Assembly: GCA_027494055.1 (NCBI GenBank)
Contig: JAOSJO010000012.1
Location: 1-64,000 of the forward strand
Direction of reading: 5' to 3'
Length of the DNA stretch: 64,000 bases
From: Anaerolineae bacterium
GTDB taxonomy: Bacteria; Chloroflexota; Anaerolineae; Aggregatilineales; JAFGMM01
Numbering within the stretch: the stretch's first letter is position 1; every line of letters starts with the position of its first letter. A program made the translations under genes and the position numbers. This document shows, one piece after another, positions 36,133-45,726 of the stretch. Below the pieces are notes generated by a model. The model was not told the DNA's origin, ran no database searches, and saw only the letters and a program-made list of their open reading frames with translations.

Positions 36133-37267
36133 TCAGTCGCCGTCCCTCGCGAGGGGGAGTCGGATCGTCACGGAGGTGCCTTTTCGATACTCGCTCTTCA
36201 CCGAGCACGCACCGCCATGCAGTTCGACCACGCCTTTTGTGATCGCCAGGCCCAGGCCCAGGCCCTGCTGCTCATGAACCGTCCGGTCTGATTGTACCGT
36301 GGGTTCCCAGATGGCGGAAAGGTCTTCCGCGCGGATGCCGGGGCCTTCGTCCGCGACTTCGATCACGGCGTGATCGCCGCTGCGGCGGATGTACACCCGC
36401 ACGCGACTGCCAGGTGGCGAGAAATACGCCGCGTTGCGCAAGACCTCGCTCAGCGCCGTGATCAACAGGTCGTTTACGCCAAACACCCTGGGCCGCTCGT
36501 CGCCAGACACCGTGACTTCAAAGTCGACCGGCAGATCGCCGCCGTCGTCCGGTTCGAGCACACAGACTGCCGACGCGGTAAGGTCCACCACGTCCAGTAC
36601 CTCGCCCGCCTCCCTGAGGCGCGCGGCGGCGTGCCCGCTTTGCAGTTCCGTGTATGTCACAATCTGGTCCGCGAGCCGGCTCAGGCGCTCGGTGCCGCTC
36701 TCAATCAACGCCAGGTTGTCGCGCAGCGCCTCAATCGGCAGCAGGTCGTCTGAGCGCTCCATCTCCTCGCTCAGCAGAGCCGTGCCGCCGGTCACGTAGG
36801 TCAGCGGCGTGCGCAGTTCGTGGGAGAGCAGTTGGACAAGGGCATGGCGCGCGTCGTTCAGCCGATCCTCGGCGTCGCGCCGCATCTCGCGCGTGCGCCG
36901 GAGCTTGTTCTCAACCGCCGCGAGGAATTCATCGGGGTCAAATGGCTTCACCAGGTAATCGTCCGCGCCGAGCCTGCGGCCTCGTATCACATCCTGGCGA
37001 GAGCCATGCGCGGTGAGGAAGATGAAGGGCACGCCAAGAAGGTGCGGCATCTCCCGGACCTTCTCGAATAGCTCAAGCCCATTGAGGGTGGGGCATGGTG
37101 ATGTCGCTGACGATCAGGTCCGGCGGCGGCTCGCTGGTGTTGAGCATCTTCAACGCTTCAAGCCCGTCACGCGCGACCTGCACGGCATACCCTTGCAGTG
37201 CAAGAATAATCGAGGCGCTCTCTCGCAACGCCTCGTCATCTTCGACGAACAGGATTAGCGGCGACAT
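36133..37267 (-). CDS. Response-regulator receiver fused to histidine kinase
   Basis: About 378 residues. Residues 1-120: receiver domain, with FVEDDEALRES, phospho-acceptor Asp in LIVSDITMP, and Lys in DYLVKPFDPDEF. Then a short coiled coil, HisKA with LSHELRTPLTYVTG, and HATPase_c with N box EVLRNAAYF and G boxes DEGPGI and GLGLGLAI. It has no membrane helix or input domain of its own, so it probably relays a signal from another kinase. An extra C near 37092 shifts the frame just after the acceptor Asp. The AT-rich gap 37268-37428 upstream likely holds its promoter. Confidence 0.87.
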
Positions 37268-37428
37268 CAACAGCGGCTCCAGGTTGAGGGGAACGATCCG
37301 GCGCTTCTCGCACCTGCGCTCAATTGCCTCAATTCTAGCGCATGTCCGAACGCCTGTACGAGAACACTGAATTGAGGTTTCTTCATAAACACACGGAAAC
37401 GTTAATAGAGTCACTTTTCAATGGCTTG

Positions 37429-39731
37429 TTAATCCGAGATCAATGCGTCCTTATCCACGTGCGCGACGTAATCCCGGTAAGACGCTGTCTCGTCTAGCAG
37501 CGCGCGCAGTTGCAACCCGCATGCCCTGAGTTCATCGGGCGCGCCCGGCGTCCCGCCGCGCGCCAGTTCCACAACGCCGTCCTGCTCGCCGAGCACGGCA
37601 ATATCGCCCCGCGCCGCCAGCCACGCCAGCCCCTTGCGCACCGCGCGCTCGCGCTGCGCCGTCGCCGCCGCCAGTTCCGTCAGGCTGGCGCGCCCTGCCT
37701 TCGCGCGCACGATATGGTGCACCAGCCCCGCCAGCCGCCTGAGAAACGCCTGCGGGCGGTCCATGCCGGGGTCTACGGCGAACAGGTACACCCGCTCTGG
37801 CGCGACGCGCGCAACCGCCGCGCGCAGCACGTCGTAGAACGGCGGCGCGGTATAGATCGCCAGCACCGGGGCGGGCTGCAGTTCGTGGCGCGGGCGGCCC
37901 CCGGTGGCCTCGCCATGCACCGTTTCCGCCCACACCTCCAGGTCGCCCGCCGCCTGGAGGCGCGTCAGGGCGGCTTGTGGGTCAGGCGCGTGGCGACAGT
38001 CCACCACCTCGATCGGCGGGCGCGCCGGGGCGACGTGCGGCGTCTGGATCGGGCGCGCCTCGATCCAGAGAATCTGCAACTGCATCTCGCCCCGATACGC
38101 GCCGGCCTGAACGGTGTACGCCAGGTCGAAGCGCCCCGCCGGCAGGGCGTCCGCATCGCCCCGGAACCAGAACACCGGCTGCGACGCGCCCTCGGCGTCC
38201 TCCACTGTGAGCAGCAGGTGCCGGCCCTCGCGGTCGAGGTGCGGTAGCTCGACAGCGCCAGGTCCCTGCTCGCCAGCGTGAGCGGCGGGTTGCCCGCGCC
38301 AAACGGCGCAAGCCGGCGCAGCGCGCGCGCGAGGTCGAGCGAGAGTTCGCTCAGCGGGAGGTAGGCGTCGATCCTGAGCGCCGGCTCCGCCGCGAGCGCG
38401 TCGCACTGCGCTCGCACTGTGCGCGACAGTGCGCGGCGAAATGCGTCGATGCGCGCCGGCTCGATGCTCAGGCCGGCCGCCATCGGGTGGCCGCCAAAGC
38501 CGGCCAGCATCGCTGCGTGCGCCGCAATCGCCGCCGTGATGTCGCACCCCTCCACCGACCGCGCCGAGCCGCGCCCCAAGCCGTCCGGCGGCGCTTTGAT
38601 GAGCACCGCCGGCTTGTGGAACCGCTCGACGAGCCGGCTCGCCACGATGCCAAGCACGCCCGCGTCCCAGCCTGGGTGCGCAAGCACCAGCGCCGCGTCC
38701 GCCTGCAGCGCCGGGTCGCGCTCGATCTGCACGAGCGCGCCTTCATAGACCTGATCGCTCAGCATCCGGCGGCGCGCGTTCAATCCCTCCAGCTCGGCGG
38801 CGAGGATGCGGGCGCGCTCCAGGTCGCCGGTGGTCAGGAACTCGACGGCCACGCCCGCGTCACCGAGCCTGCCCAATGCGTTGAGCCGCGGCCCCAGCCC
38901 GAACGCGATATCCGACTCGGTGAGGTACGCCGGGCTGATGTCGGCCAGCTTCATCATCTCAAGCAGGCCGGGCCGCTCTGTGCGGCGCAGCGCCTCGATG
39001 CCGCGCTGGAGCAGGTAGCGCGTGTCGCCGGTCTGCAGCGCGACATCGACCACGATGCCCAGCGCGACAAGGTCAAGGTGCTGCGCAACGTCGCCGGCCC
39101 GGCCCGCCCGGCTGTACAGCGCCTCCGCAAGCTTGTACGCCACGCCCACGCCCGGCAGCGTGCGCAGCGCGTGGCCGGCGGGCAGCCGCGCCGGGTTCAC
39201 GACCGCGTGCGCATCGGGCAGCGCCGGGGGCAGGTCGTGGTGGTCGGTGATGACCACATCCACGCCGCGCGCCGCCGCAAAATCCACCGCCGCGTGTGCC
39301 GCCACGCCCGTGTCGCAGGTCAGCACCATCCGGACGCCCTCGTCGATCAGGCGGCGCAGCACAGGGATATTGACGCCGTGCCCTTCTTTTTCCCGCACAG
39401 GGATGTGGTAGGTCACGTCCGCGCCCAGATCGCGCAGCGCCGTGACCAGCAGCGTGGTCGCGGTCTGGCCGTCCACGTCGAAGTCGCCCCACACGGCGAT
39501 GCGCTCGCCCTGGTCGATGGCGCCCGCCACGCGCGCGACCGCCGGCTCCATGTCGGGGAGTTCGAACGGCGAGGCCGGCGTGTAGTACGCCGGGTCGAGG
39601 AAGGCCCGCGCCGCGTCAACGTCCGTGAGGCCGCGCCGCGCCAGCGCCTCCGTGACGAGGGGATGGCCGCCCACCGCCGCTCGCAGCGCTTCCGTTACCG
39701 TGACCGCTTCGGGGTCGATCCAGAGGCTCAT
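37429..39731 (-). CDS. recJ: Single-stranded-DNA-specific exonuclease RecJ
   Basis: 5'-3' ssDNA exonuclease in recombination and repair. DHH-family metal motifs: VWGDFDVDGQTATT, LTCDTG, ITDHHDLPPALPDAHAVVNP, then DHHA1 with GFGGHPMAAG and an OB-type domain. About 767 residues, longer than E. coli RecJ because of a ~200-residue C-terminal extension (from ~RHAPDPQAALTRL). One frame slip near 38250. Starts at ATG 39731, 14 bp after the PD-(D/E)XK nuclease gene. Confidence 0.92.
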
Positions 39732-39744
39732 CGCGCCCGCATGG

Positions 39745-40599
39745 CTAGAACTCGATCTCGGCGATCTGGTCGAAGTCCAGGTCGATATCGAGGTCGAGGT
39801 CCGCCGCCTCCAGATCGACCGCGTCCCCGGCCTCGTCCATCGTCCCCGCCGTGACACCGCGCTCGCACAGCGAGCGATACTGGCAGAAGCGACACCGGCG
39901 CTCGTCCTCGGTGAGGGGGAAGTCGGCGTCGCCCTTGCGTCCCTTGATGTCCTCGACCAGCGCTTGCAGATAGGCCGCGTCCGCCTCCAAGCGCCCGGCG
40001 TTATAGGGCAGGCGTTCGGGGTCGTGCGGGAAGTCCGCGAACCAGTAGCGCATCTCCACCTGTTCGGGCGCAATCGCCTCGCCGCCGTTGAGGTGCGCGC
40101 CCGCCTGGACGAGCACGTAGCGATAGACCGTCGTCTGCAGGCGGCTGAGCAGCGTCCGGCGGTCGGTGCGCCGCTGCGCCGTCTTCCAGTCCACGATCAC
40201 CGCGCGCCCGCCCGGTTCAACCGCCACCAGGTCGTACTTCGCGACCAGCCTGTGCCCGCGCACCGGCGCGGAGAGCGTCACTTCAGGGTAGCGGCGCGGC
40301 GGTAGGTCATCCATGGGGTGCTCCAGGTAGTTGCGCCACCAGCGGCTCAGGTCGGGGTCGGCGGCGTCATCGACCATGCGCGATAGCCGCTCAACCGGCA
40401 GCCCCAGCATGTGCTGGTGCACCAGCCGGTGGAACGCCGCGCCCTGCCGCACGTGCCGCTCGAAGTCCAGCGCCGGCTCCACCTCGACCGCCGGCCACGC
40501 CACCTCAAGGAGATAGCGCAGTTGAAAGCGCCGGTGGCAATCGACGAAGTCCTGCAAGCTGCCCTGGCTGAAACGAAAGTCGTCCGGCAGTGTCGCCAT
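39745..40599 (-). CDS. PD-(D/E)XK nuclease family protein (AddB/Cas4-like)
   Basis: 284 residues. N-terminal SQGSLQDFVDCHRRFQLRYL is the usual opening of RecB/AddB-type nuclease domains. The catalytic core is KYDLVAVEPGG then VIVDWKTAQ (D and D-x-K), with QTTVYRYVL after it, and a C-terminal cysteine cluster CRFCQYRSLC that with the N-terminal Cys could hold a [4Fe-4S]. Ends in an acidic Asp/Glu tail. Its position among recJ and two UvrD/AddB-like genes suggests it supplies nuclease activity to a split AddAB-like complex. Confidence 0.85.
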   Translation of the reverse strand: MATLPDDFRFSQGSLQDFVDCHRRFQLRYLLEVAWPAVEVEPALDFERHVRQGAAFHRLVHQHMLGLPVERLSRMVDDAADPDLSRWWRNYLEHPMDDLPPRRYPEVTLSAPVRGHRLVAKYDLVAVEPGGRAVIVDWKTAQRRTDRRTLLSRLQTTVYRYVLVQAGAHLNGGEAIAPEQVEMRYWFADFPHDPERLPYNAGRLEADAAYLQALVEDIKGRKGDADFPLTEDERRCRFCQYRSLCERGVTAGTMDEAGDAVDLEAADLDLDIDLDFDQIAEIEF

Positions 40600-40611
40600 A
40601 GACGCTTCTCC

Positions 40612-41022
40612 CTATCCGGTCCCGCGTGGCTCCTGAATCTGGTGTAGGATCGCCTGCCGGTCGGTGGTCAACCACGCCTCCACGACCCGGCCTCCCTCGA
40701 TCCGCCAGAAGTTGGCCCCGGTCCATTCCACCTGCCGGCCGGTCGGCGCAATGCCCATGAACTTGCGCTGGTGCGTGCCGCGCGCCGTATAGAAAAAACC
40801 AACAAGGTCTCTCTCGGCGATGAGCGGTCCAACCGTCAGGCGGAAGTCCGGGAAGCTGTTGACCCAGCCGGCCACCGCATGTTTGAAACCCTCGCGCCCG
40901 ATGTGGCGGCCATTCGAGCGAAAGTCGGGGCTGAAGATCTCGTTAATCACGGACAGGTCATGCTGGTTGAGGATTTCGTCCACGATGCGCTGCGCGAGCG
41001 CCTTGTTCTGTGCCTCAGACAT
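40612..41022 (-). CDS. SnoaL-like ester cyclase family protein
   Basis: 136 residues with the NTF2-like cone fold pattern: VDEILNQHDLSVINEIFSP, FPDFRLTVG, GTHQRKFMGIAPTGRQVEW, IEGGRVVEAW. Family members are cyclases, isomerases or of unknown activity. It is an odd passenger in the recombination cluster, between the UvrD-like helicase and the nuclease. ATG 41022. Frame intact. Confidence 0.8.
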   Translation of the reverse strand: MSEAQNKALAQRIVDEILNQHDLSVINEIFSPDFRSNGRHIGREGFKHAVAGWVNSFPDFRLTVGPLIAERDLVGFFYTARGTHQRKFMGIAPTGRQVEWTGANFWRIEGGRVVEAWLTTDRQAILHQIQEPRGTG

Positions 41023-41102
41023 AGAACTCCCTCATTGCCGGCAGTCGCGCGCTGCGCCTGCCGGCCACCCTCACGGACGTTCAGCGCCTGGAAGTCGTCT
41101 CA

Positions 41103-43356
41103 TCACTCCGGTGCGTCCTCTGGCGCGAATCGCCGCTCCCATTCCGTCTGCAACGCGATGAACGGAACTGCCGGCTGCTTCGGCGGCTCGCCTTTGCCCG
41201 TGTTCCACGTGATGACCAGTTCCTTCTTCGCGCGCGTAATGCCCACGTAGAGCAGGCGCAACCGCTCGCGCGTGTAGTCGAGGCGCGCCGCCTGCGTCGG
41301 CATCCCCTCGATGTATGTCTCCAGCGCGCCCGGCAAGCAGGTCCAACTGCGCCAGCGCCTCGGCCTCCAGGTTCAGGCTGTCGCGCACGAACCAGCGCTC
41401 GGCGATGTATGTGTCATGCGCCATCGACGACGGGAAATCGTAATTGTTGATCGACATCAGGTACACGCGGTCCCACTCCATGCCCTTGGCGCGGTGCATG
41501 GTGCTGACCACCACCTTGCCCCGATGCTGGTCGGGGTCGAACGACAGGTCGTCCTCGCTGAACCCCCGGAAGCGACGCTCATTGCGCGCCACCACCGCCA
41601 GTTCGTCCGCGAGTTCGGGCAGCCGCCAGTGCGGGTGCGCCTCGGCGGCGCGGCGCAGCACAACCGCCAGGTTGTGCGCCACGGCCAGGTCGGCGGGCTG
41701 CGTGAACAGGTCCTGCGCGAGCGTGAGGATCAACTGGTCGATGGGCAGCACGATGGCGTCCTGCCAGCGCCGGACGTGCTCGCGGAACGCCGCAAGCTGG
41801 TTGTACACGACCGGGTACTCCATCGCCAAATCCAGCCCGTCGAGCCAGTCCATGTCCACGCCCGGCCACAGGAAGTCCTCCACCTGCACGCACTTGCGCA
41901 GCGCGCCGACCACGGCGTTCAGCACCGGCCCCTTCTCCGGGTCGTCGCGGTCCTCGCGCCGCCACACCTTGTAGACCGTCGCCAGCTTCGGCGGCGAGGT
42001 CGGGTCGGCCAGGTAGCGGATCACATGTGTGAGCGCGCCGGCCGTCTCGCGCGTGGCGCTGGTGCTGCGCAACAGTTCCACGTATTCCAGGTCGCGCGCC
42101 TTGAGCGCGTTCACCACGGCGAACCCCCGGTCATTGCGCGGCGCGAGCACGGCCACCGTCTCGCCAGGGTGGTCAGGGAGCCACGCCGCCAGCGATTCGA
42201 CGACGGCGTAGACCTCCTGCTCCGGCGTGAACTTCTGCGCGATCAGGTGCACCTGCCTAGAGTCGTCCGGCGGGTTGGGCTGCGGGTCGCCGGGCGGCGT
42301 CGGCTCGATGTAGGGCGTCTGCAGGGCGTCGCGCACTTCCTCGACCGGGTGGCGGCGTTTGCGTCCAGTCGATCAGGAAGTTGGCAAGGTGCATGATGCT
42401 TGCCGTCGAACGCCCTGAGTTCGGCAGCTCGCGCCGCGCCACGCCGGGGCGCTCCAGAAACGCGAGCAGGAACTTCGGGCTGGCGGTGGTGAACGTCTCG
42501 TAGATCGCCTGGTTCGGGTCGCCGACGCGGACCCAGTTGCCGTCCTCGCCGGCAAGCAGCCACAGGATCGCCTCCTGTGCCGCGCTGCTGTCCTGCGCCT
42601 CGTCCTCCAGGATGTAGGGCCAGTGGTAGCGCAGCCGCTCAAGGTAGTCGGCGTCGAGGCGGAGCGCCTGCAACGCCAGCCGGATCAGGTCGTCGAAGTC
42701 CACCGCGCCCCGGTATGCCAGCGCGCGCTGGTAGTCGGCGTAGATATCGCACCCCATCTCGGCAAGGAAAAGCGGCATCTGGAGTTCATCGAGCCGCGCG
42801 CGGATGTCGTCGGGCGTGAGGCCGAGATCCTTCGCCATGCGGATGAAGGCGAGCGCCACCTCGCTCACCAGTTGCGGCCACCTGTCGCGGCGCACCCAAT
42901 CCGCCCGCCGCTCGTCGAGGTCGGCAGTGAGATAGGCGTCGAGGTCGTAAGGGTGCCCGCGCAGCCACGCCTCCGCCACTTCCTGGCGGATCTCGTCCGC
43001 CAGCCGCTCATCGACGATCTGGAAGTCGTCCGAGAGGCCGACCAGACCGGGCCGCTCGCGCACGATGTCGTGCGCCAGGCCGTGGAGCGTGCGCACCCGG
43101 TAGCCGAAGTTCGGGAGCAACCCGCGCTCCTGCACGAAATCCGCCACGCGCCGCGCGAAGTTATCGACCGCCGCGTTGACCAGCGTCACGATCAGGACCT
43201 CCTGGTCGTCCGCGAGGCCCCCTCCGCGACGAGCTTCGCCGCCAGGTACGAGAGCGTCTGCGTCTTGCCGCTGCCCGGCACCGCCGACACCCCCATCAGG
43301 CCGCCCGTGTAGGCCACGACGGCCTCCTGGCTCGCGCGCAGCACGAACGCAGCCAT
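41103..43356 (-). CDS. UvrD/PcrA-type superfamily 1 helicase
   Basis: About 750 residues. Walker [12 protein letters not shown] near residue 28, Q-motif-like start [13 protein letters not shown], motif [11 protein letters not shown], motif [12 protein letters not shown], motif [16 protein letters not shown], motif [16 protein letters not shown]. Translocates 3'-5' on ssDNA. Three slips: missing G near 43222, near 42352, near 41335; motifs fall on both sides of each. Its ATG overlaps the stop of the AddB-like gene by one base, so the two are coupled. Confidence 0.88.
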
Positions 43357-45533
43357 CAGGCCACCTCCAGGTCATCGGCGGCGGCGTGGCGCAGCACGCG
43401 CTGGATCACGCCCAGGAGCTGCCCCTTCTGCTCGAAGCCCTGCTCGCTCAGCTCGCTCAAGCCAAGATAGATGCGCTCGCGGCAGCGCCGGATCAGCCCC
43501 AGGATGAGGCGGTACATCCCCTCCTGCCTGACCGCGACCTCATCCGCGTCGGTCCACGGCCTGTCTGGCTGCCACGCGCGGCTGAGCACGTAGGGGTGCG
43601 TGAGCGGCTGGTAGAGCCGCTCCCACCAACCGCTGCCGCCCACGTTCAACCAGAACTGGAACCGCACCGGCTGGTTGCGCATCAAAAACGTATAGGCCGG
43701 GGCGAGCAGCACGGTGTTCTCCTCGGCCTCGCGTTCGGGCTGCCAGCTCCGGACGTACTGCGCCGCGATCACGCCGTCGCGCACCATCTCGACGTACTCC
43801 TGACCCAACGGCTTGGCACCTGGCGCAGACAAGGGGCTTAAGCCCCCTGCCTGATCTGGATTGGCCGCCCAGCGGAACTTCTGCACCGACTCGATGAGGT
43901 TGGTCGCGACGCGCCCGGCGTCGAAGTCATGGTGGAAGCCGTAGCCGGCCTGCGAGATCACCTCGCCAAACAGCCGGCTCAGGAAGTGGTCGAACGCCGC
44001 CGGGGTGGCGCGCTTGAGGTACGCCTCGGTCCACGTGCGCAGGCCCTCATAACGCCCGCCCTGCAAGAAGGTGATGCGCCCCTGCATCTCCGCGTTGATG
44101 CGCGAGAACGAGTGCAGCACGCGCATCTCCTCCCGAAAGCGATAGACGATGTCCGCCAGAAGCTGCGCGCGCACCAGGTCCAGCCCGTCAATCGCCTGCA
44201 TGAGCGCGTAGGCCACGTCGAACTTGGTTGGCTCAACGCCCCAGTCTGGGTGCGCCAGCGCCGCCAGGGTGAGGAGGCACTGCGTCGCGGGTTCGTCGCG
44301 CAGCGCGCGCGATGGGCGGTGCGAGCGCACCGGCACCGCGTCACGCTCAAGGCGGTTCATCAGCGCGAAGCGCAGCGCGTCCGTGAGGAACGGCGCGAGC
44401 ACCGCGATCTCGCCCGGCGGCACGCCCTCGACGTGCACCAGCCGGCCCACCTCGTCCGCGGCCCAGTCCAGCATCTGCGGGTGGTAGTAGTGATAGGCGT
44501 AGGTCAGCGCCGCGCGCACGTCGCCCGCCTCGCCCTCCGGCGCGGGTTCTGCGGGGCGGTGCAGGCTGCGCGCGACTTCGCGCGCGAAGCGGCGCAGGTC
44601 CGGCGAGGTAACGTATGACGCGGCAAAGGCGACGCGATCATCGCAGAGCGCGCTCAGCGTGTAGGTCAGCTCCGGGTCCGCGCCGAGGAAGCGCCGGTTG
44701 CCGGCGTCCTGGTCGTAGATCAGCAGCGCCGAGTCGAACGCCGGCAGCCACTCGGCGGTCAGGTCATAGGCGGCGGGTGTGTCCTCCTCGATGTTGTCGA
44801 AGATCAGGTGCGCGTAGGTCTGTGTCAGGTACGCGCGGCACTGCGGCAGCGGCCACACAAAGTCGCGGAACACCGCGATCTGGAGCGAGAAGTCCAGCAG
44901 GTTATGGCCGAGGCAGTACGCCCGGAACAGGTCGGCGCACGCCTGCACCTCGTCGTAAATCCGCCGCTGGCTCTGGTCCCCCGTCCAGGATGCCTTGAGC
45001 CGCGCGCCGATCTCGGCGGGCGGGAAGCCCACGACCGCGCTCTTGTTGAGGTTGTCGATGATCTGGCTGTAAAGGCGGTTCCGCTCGATGGTCACCGTCT
45101 CGAAGTAGCCTTCGTCGTCCAGGAGCGGCGCGACCAGCCGCGCCATGTAGTACTGCGCGGTCTCCAGCGTGAGGAACGTCGGCGGGCGGTCCGGGAAGGC
45201 GAAGCCGGCGGCCTCCGCGACCAGCGGCCAGAAGAGATCGACCATGCGCCGCGCCAGCCCGCCCACCGTGATGACGGTCGCCTCGCCGCCGGCCTGCACG
45301 GCGGGCGCGTGGCGCGCCCGGTCATAGGGCGCGGCAAGCGTGCGCGTCGGCGTCATCACGAGAACCGCGCTCGCAGGCACGCCGGCGTCGAGCAGCGCCA
45401 GGAGCCGAGCCACGCCGGCGGTCGTCTTCCCGGAGCCGGCCGGCCCTTCGAGGAAGACTTTCCGATCCAGCGGCGCTTCCGCGACGGCGCGCTGGTGGTC
45501 GTCGAGTGGGACGCGCATCATGATACGATCCAT
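43356..45533 (-). CDS. AddB/UvrD-like helicase-related protein
   Basis: 725 residues. Walker [16 protein letters not shown] near residue 29, [35 protein letters not shown] in the motif II position (DN-I-EE, a degenerate Walker B), [13 protein letters not shown] in the later motifs. No nuclease domain is attached, unlike canonical AddB. Probable partner of the downstream helicase and PD-(D/E)XK nuclease. A REP-like palindrome at 43833 is read in frame as part of [13 protein letters not shown] near residue 570. Frame intact. Confidence 0.8.
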   Translation of the reverse strand: MDRIMMRVPLDDHQRAVAEAPLDRKVFLEGPAGSGKTTAGVARLLALLDAGVPASAVLVMTPTRTLAAPYDRARHAPAVQAGGEATVITVGGLARRMVDLFWPLVAEAAGFAFPDRPPTFLTLETAQYYMARLVAPLLDDEGYFETVTIERNRLYSQIIDNLNKSAVVGFPPAEIGARLKASWTGDQSQRRIYDEVQACADLFRAYCLGHNLLDFSLQIAVFRDFVWPLPQCRAYLTQTYAHLIFDNIEEDTPAAYDLTAEWLPAFDSALLIYDQDAGNRRFLGADPELTYTLSALCDDRVAFAASYVTSPDLRRFAREVARSLHRPAEPAPEGEAGDVRAALTYAYHYYHPQMLDWAADEVGRLVHVEGVPPGEIAVLAPFLTDALRFALMNRLERDAVPVRSHRPSRALRDEPATQCLLTLAALAHPDWGVEPTKFDVAYALMQAIDGLDLVRAQLLADIVYRFREEMRVLHSFSRINAEMQGRITFLQGGRYEGLRTWTEAYLKRATPAAFDHFLSRLFGEVISQAGYGFHHDFDAGRVATNLIESVQKFRWAANPDQAGGLSPLSAPGAKPLGQEYVEMVRDGVIAAQYVRSWQPEREAEENTVLLAPAYTFLMRNQPVRFQFWLNVGGSGWWERLYQPLTHPYVLSRAWQPDRPWTDADEVAVRQEGMYRLILGLIRRCRERIYLGLSELSEQGFEQKGQLLGVIQRVLRHAAADDLEVA
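43833..43846. repeat. REP-like palindrome inside a coding sequence
   Basis: GGGGCTTAAGCCCC is a perfect 14-base palindrome; with flanks (43826-43853, GACAAG and CTGCCTG) it closely matches the intergenic copy at 57531-57555. It is embedded in frame in the AddB-like gene. Confidence 0.65.
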
Positions 45534-45726
45534 CCCTGCCTAGTCACTGTCTGGTTAGCAAAATAATACGGCAGTGTCGGCATTTACCCAAATTTCCACG
45601 CGTGGACAAACACCCCCGCCGGAACATGTGTCGAAATCTGCCGGAGGGTTTACAATCCAATTTGAGCCACGCCACACTGTATTCACCCTATACAATGCAC
45701 ACGGACCAGACGAGGGAGAGAACGTA

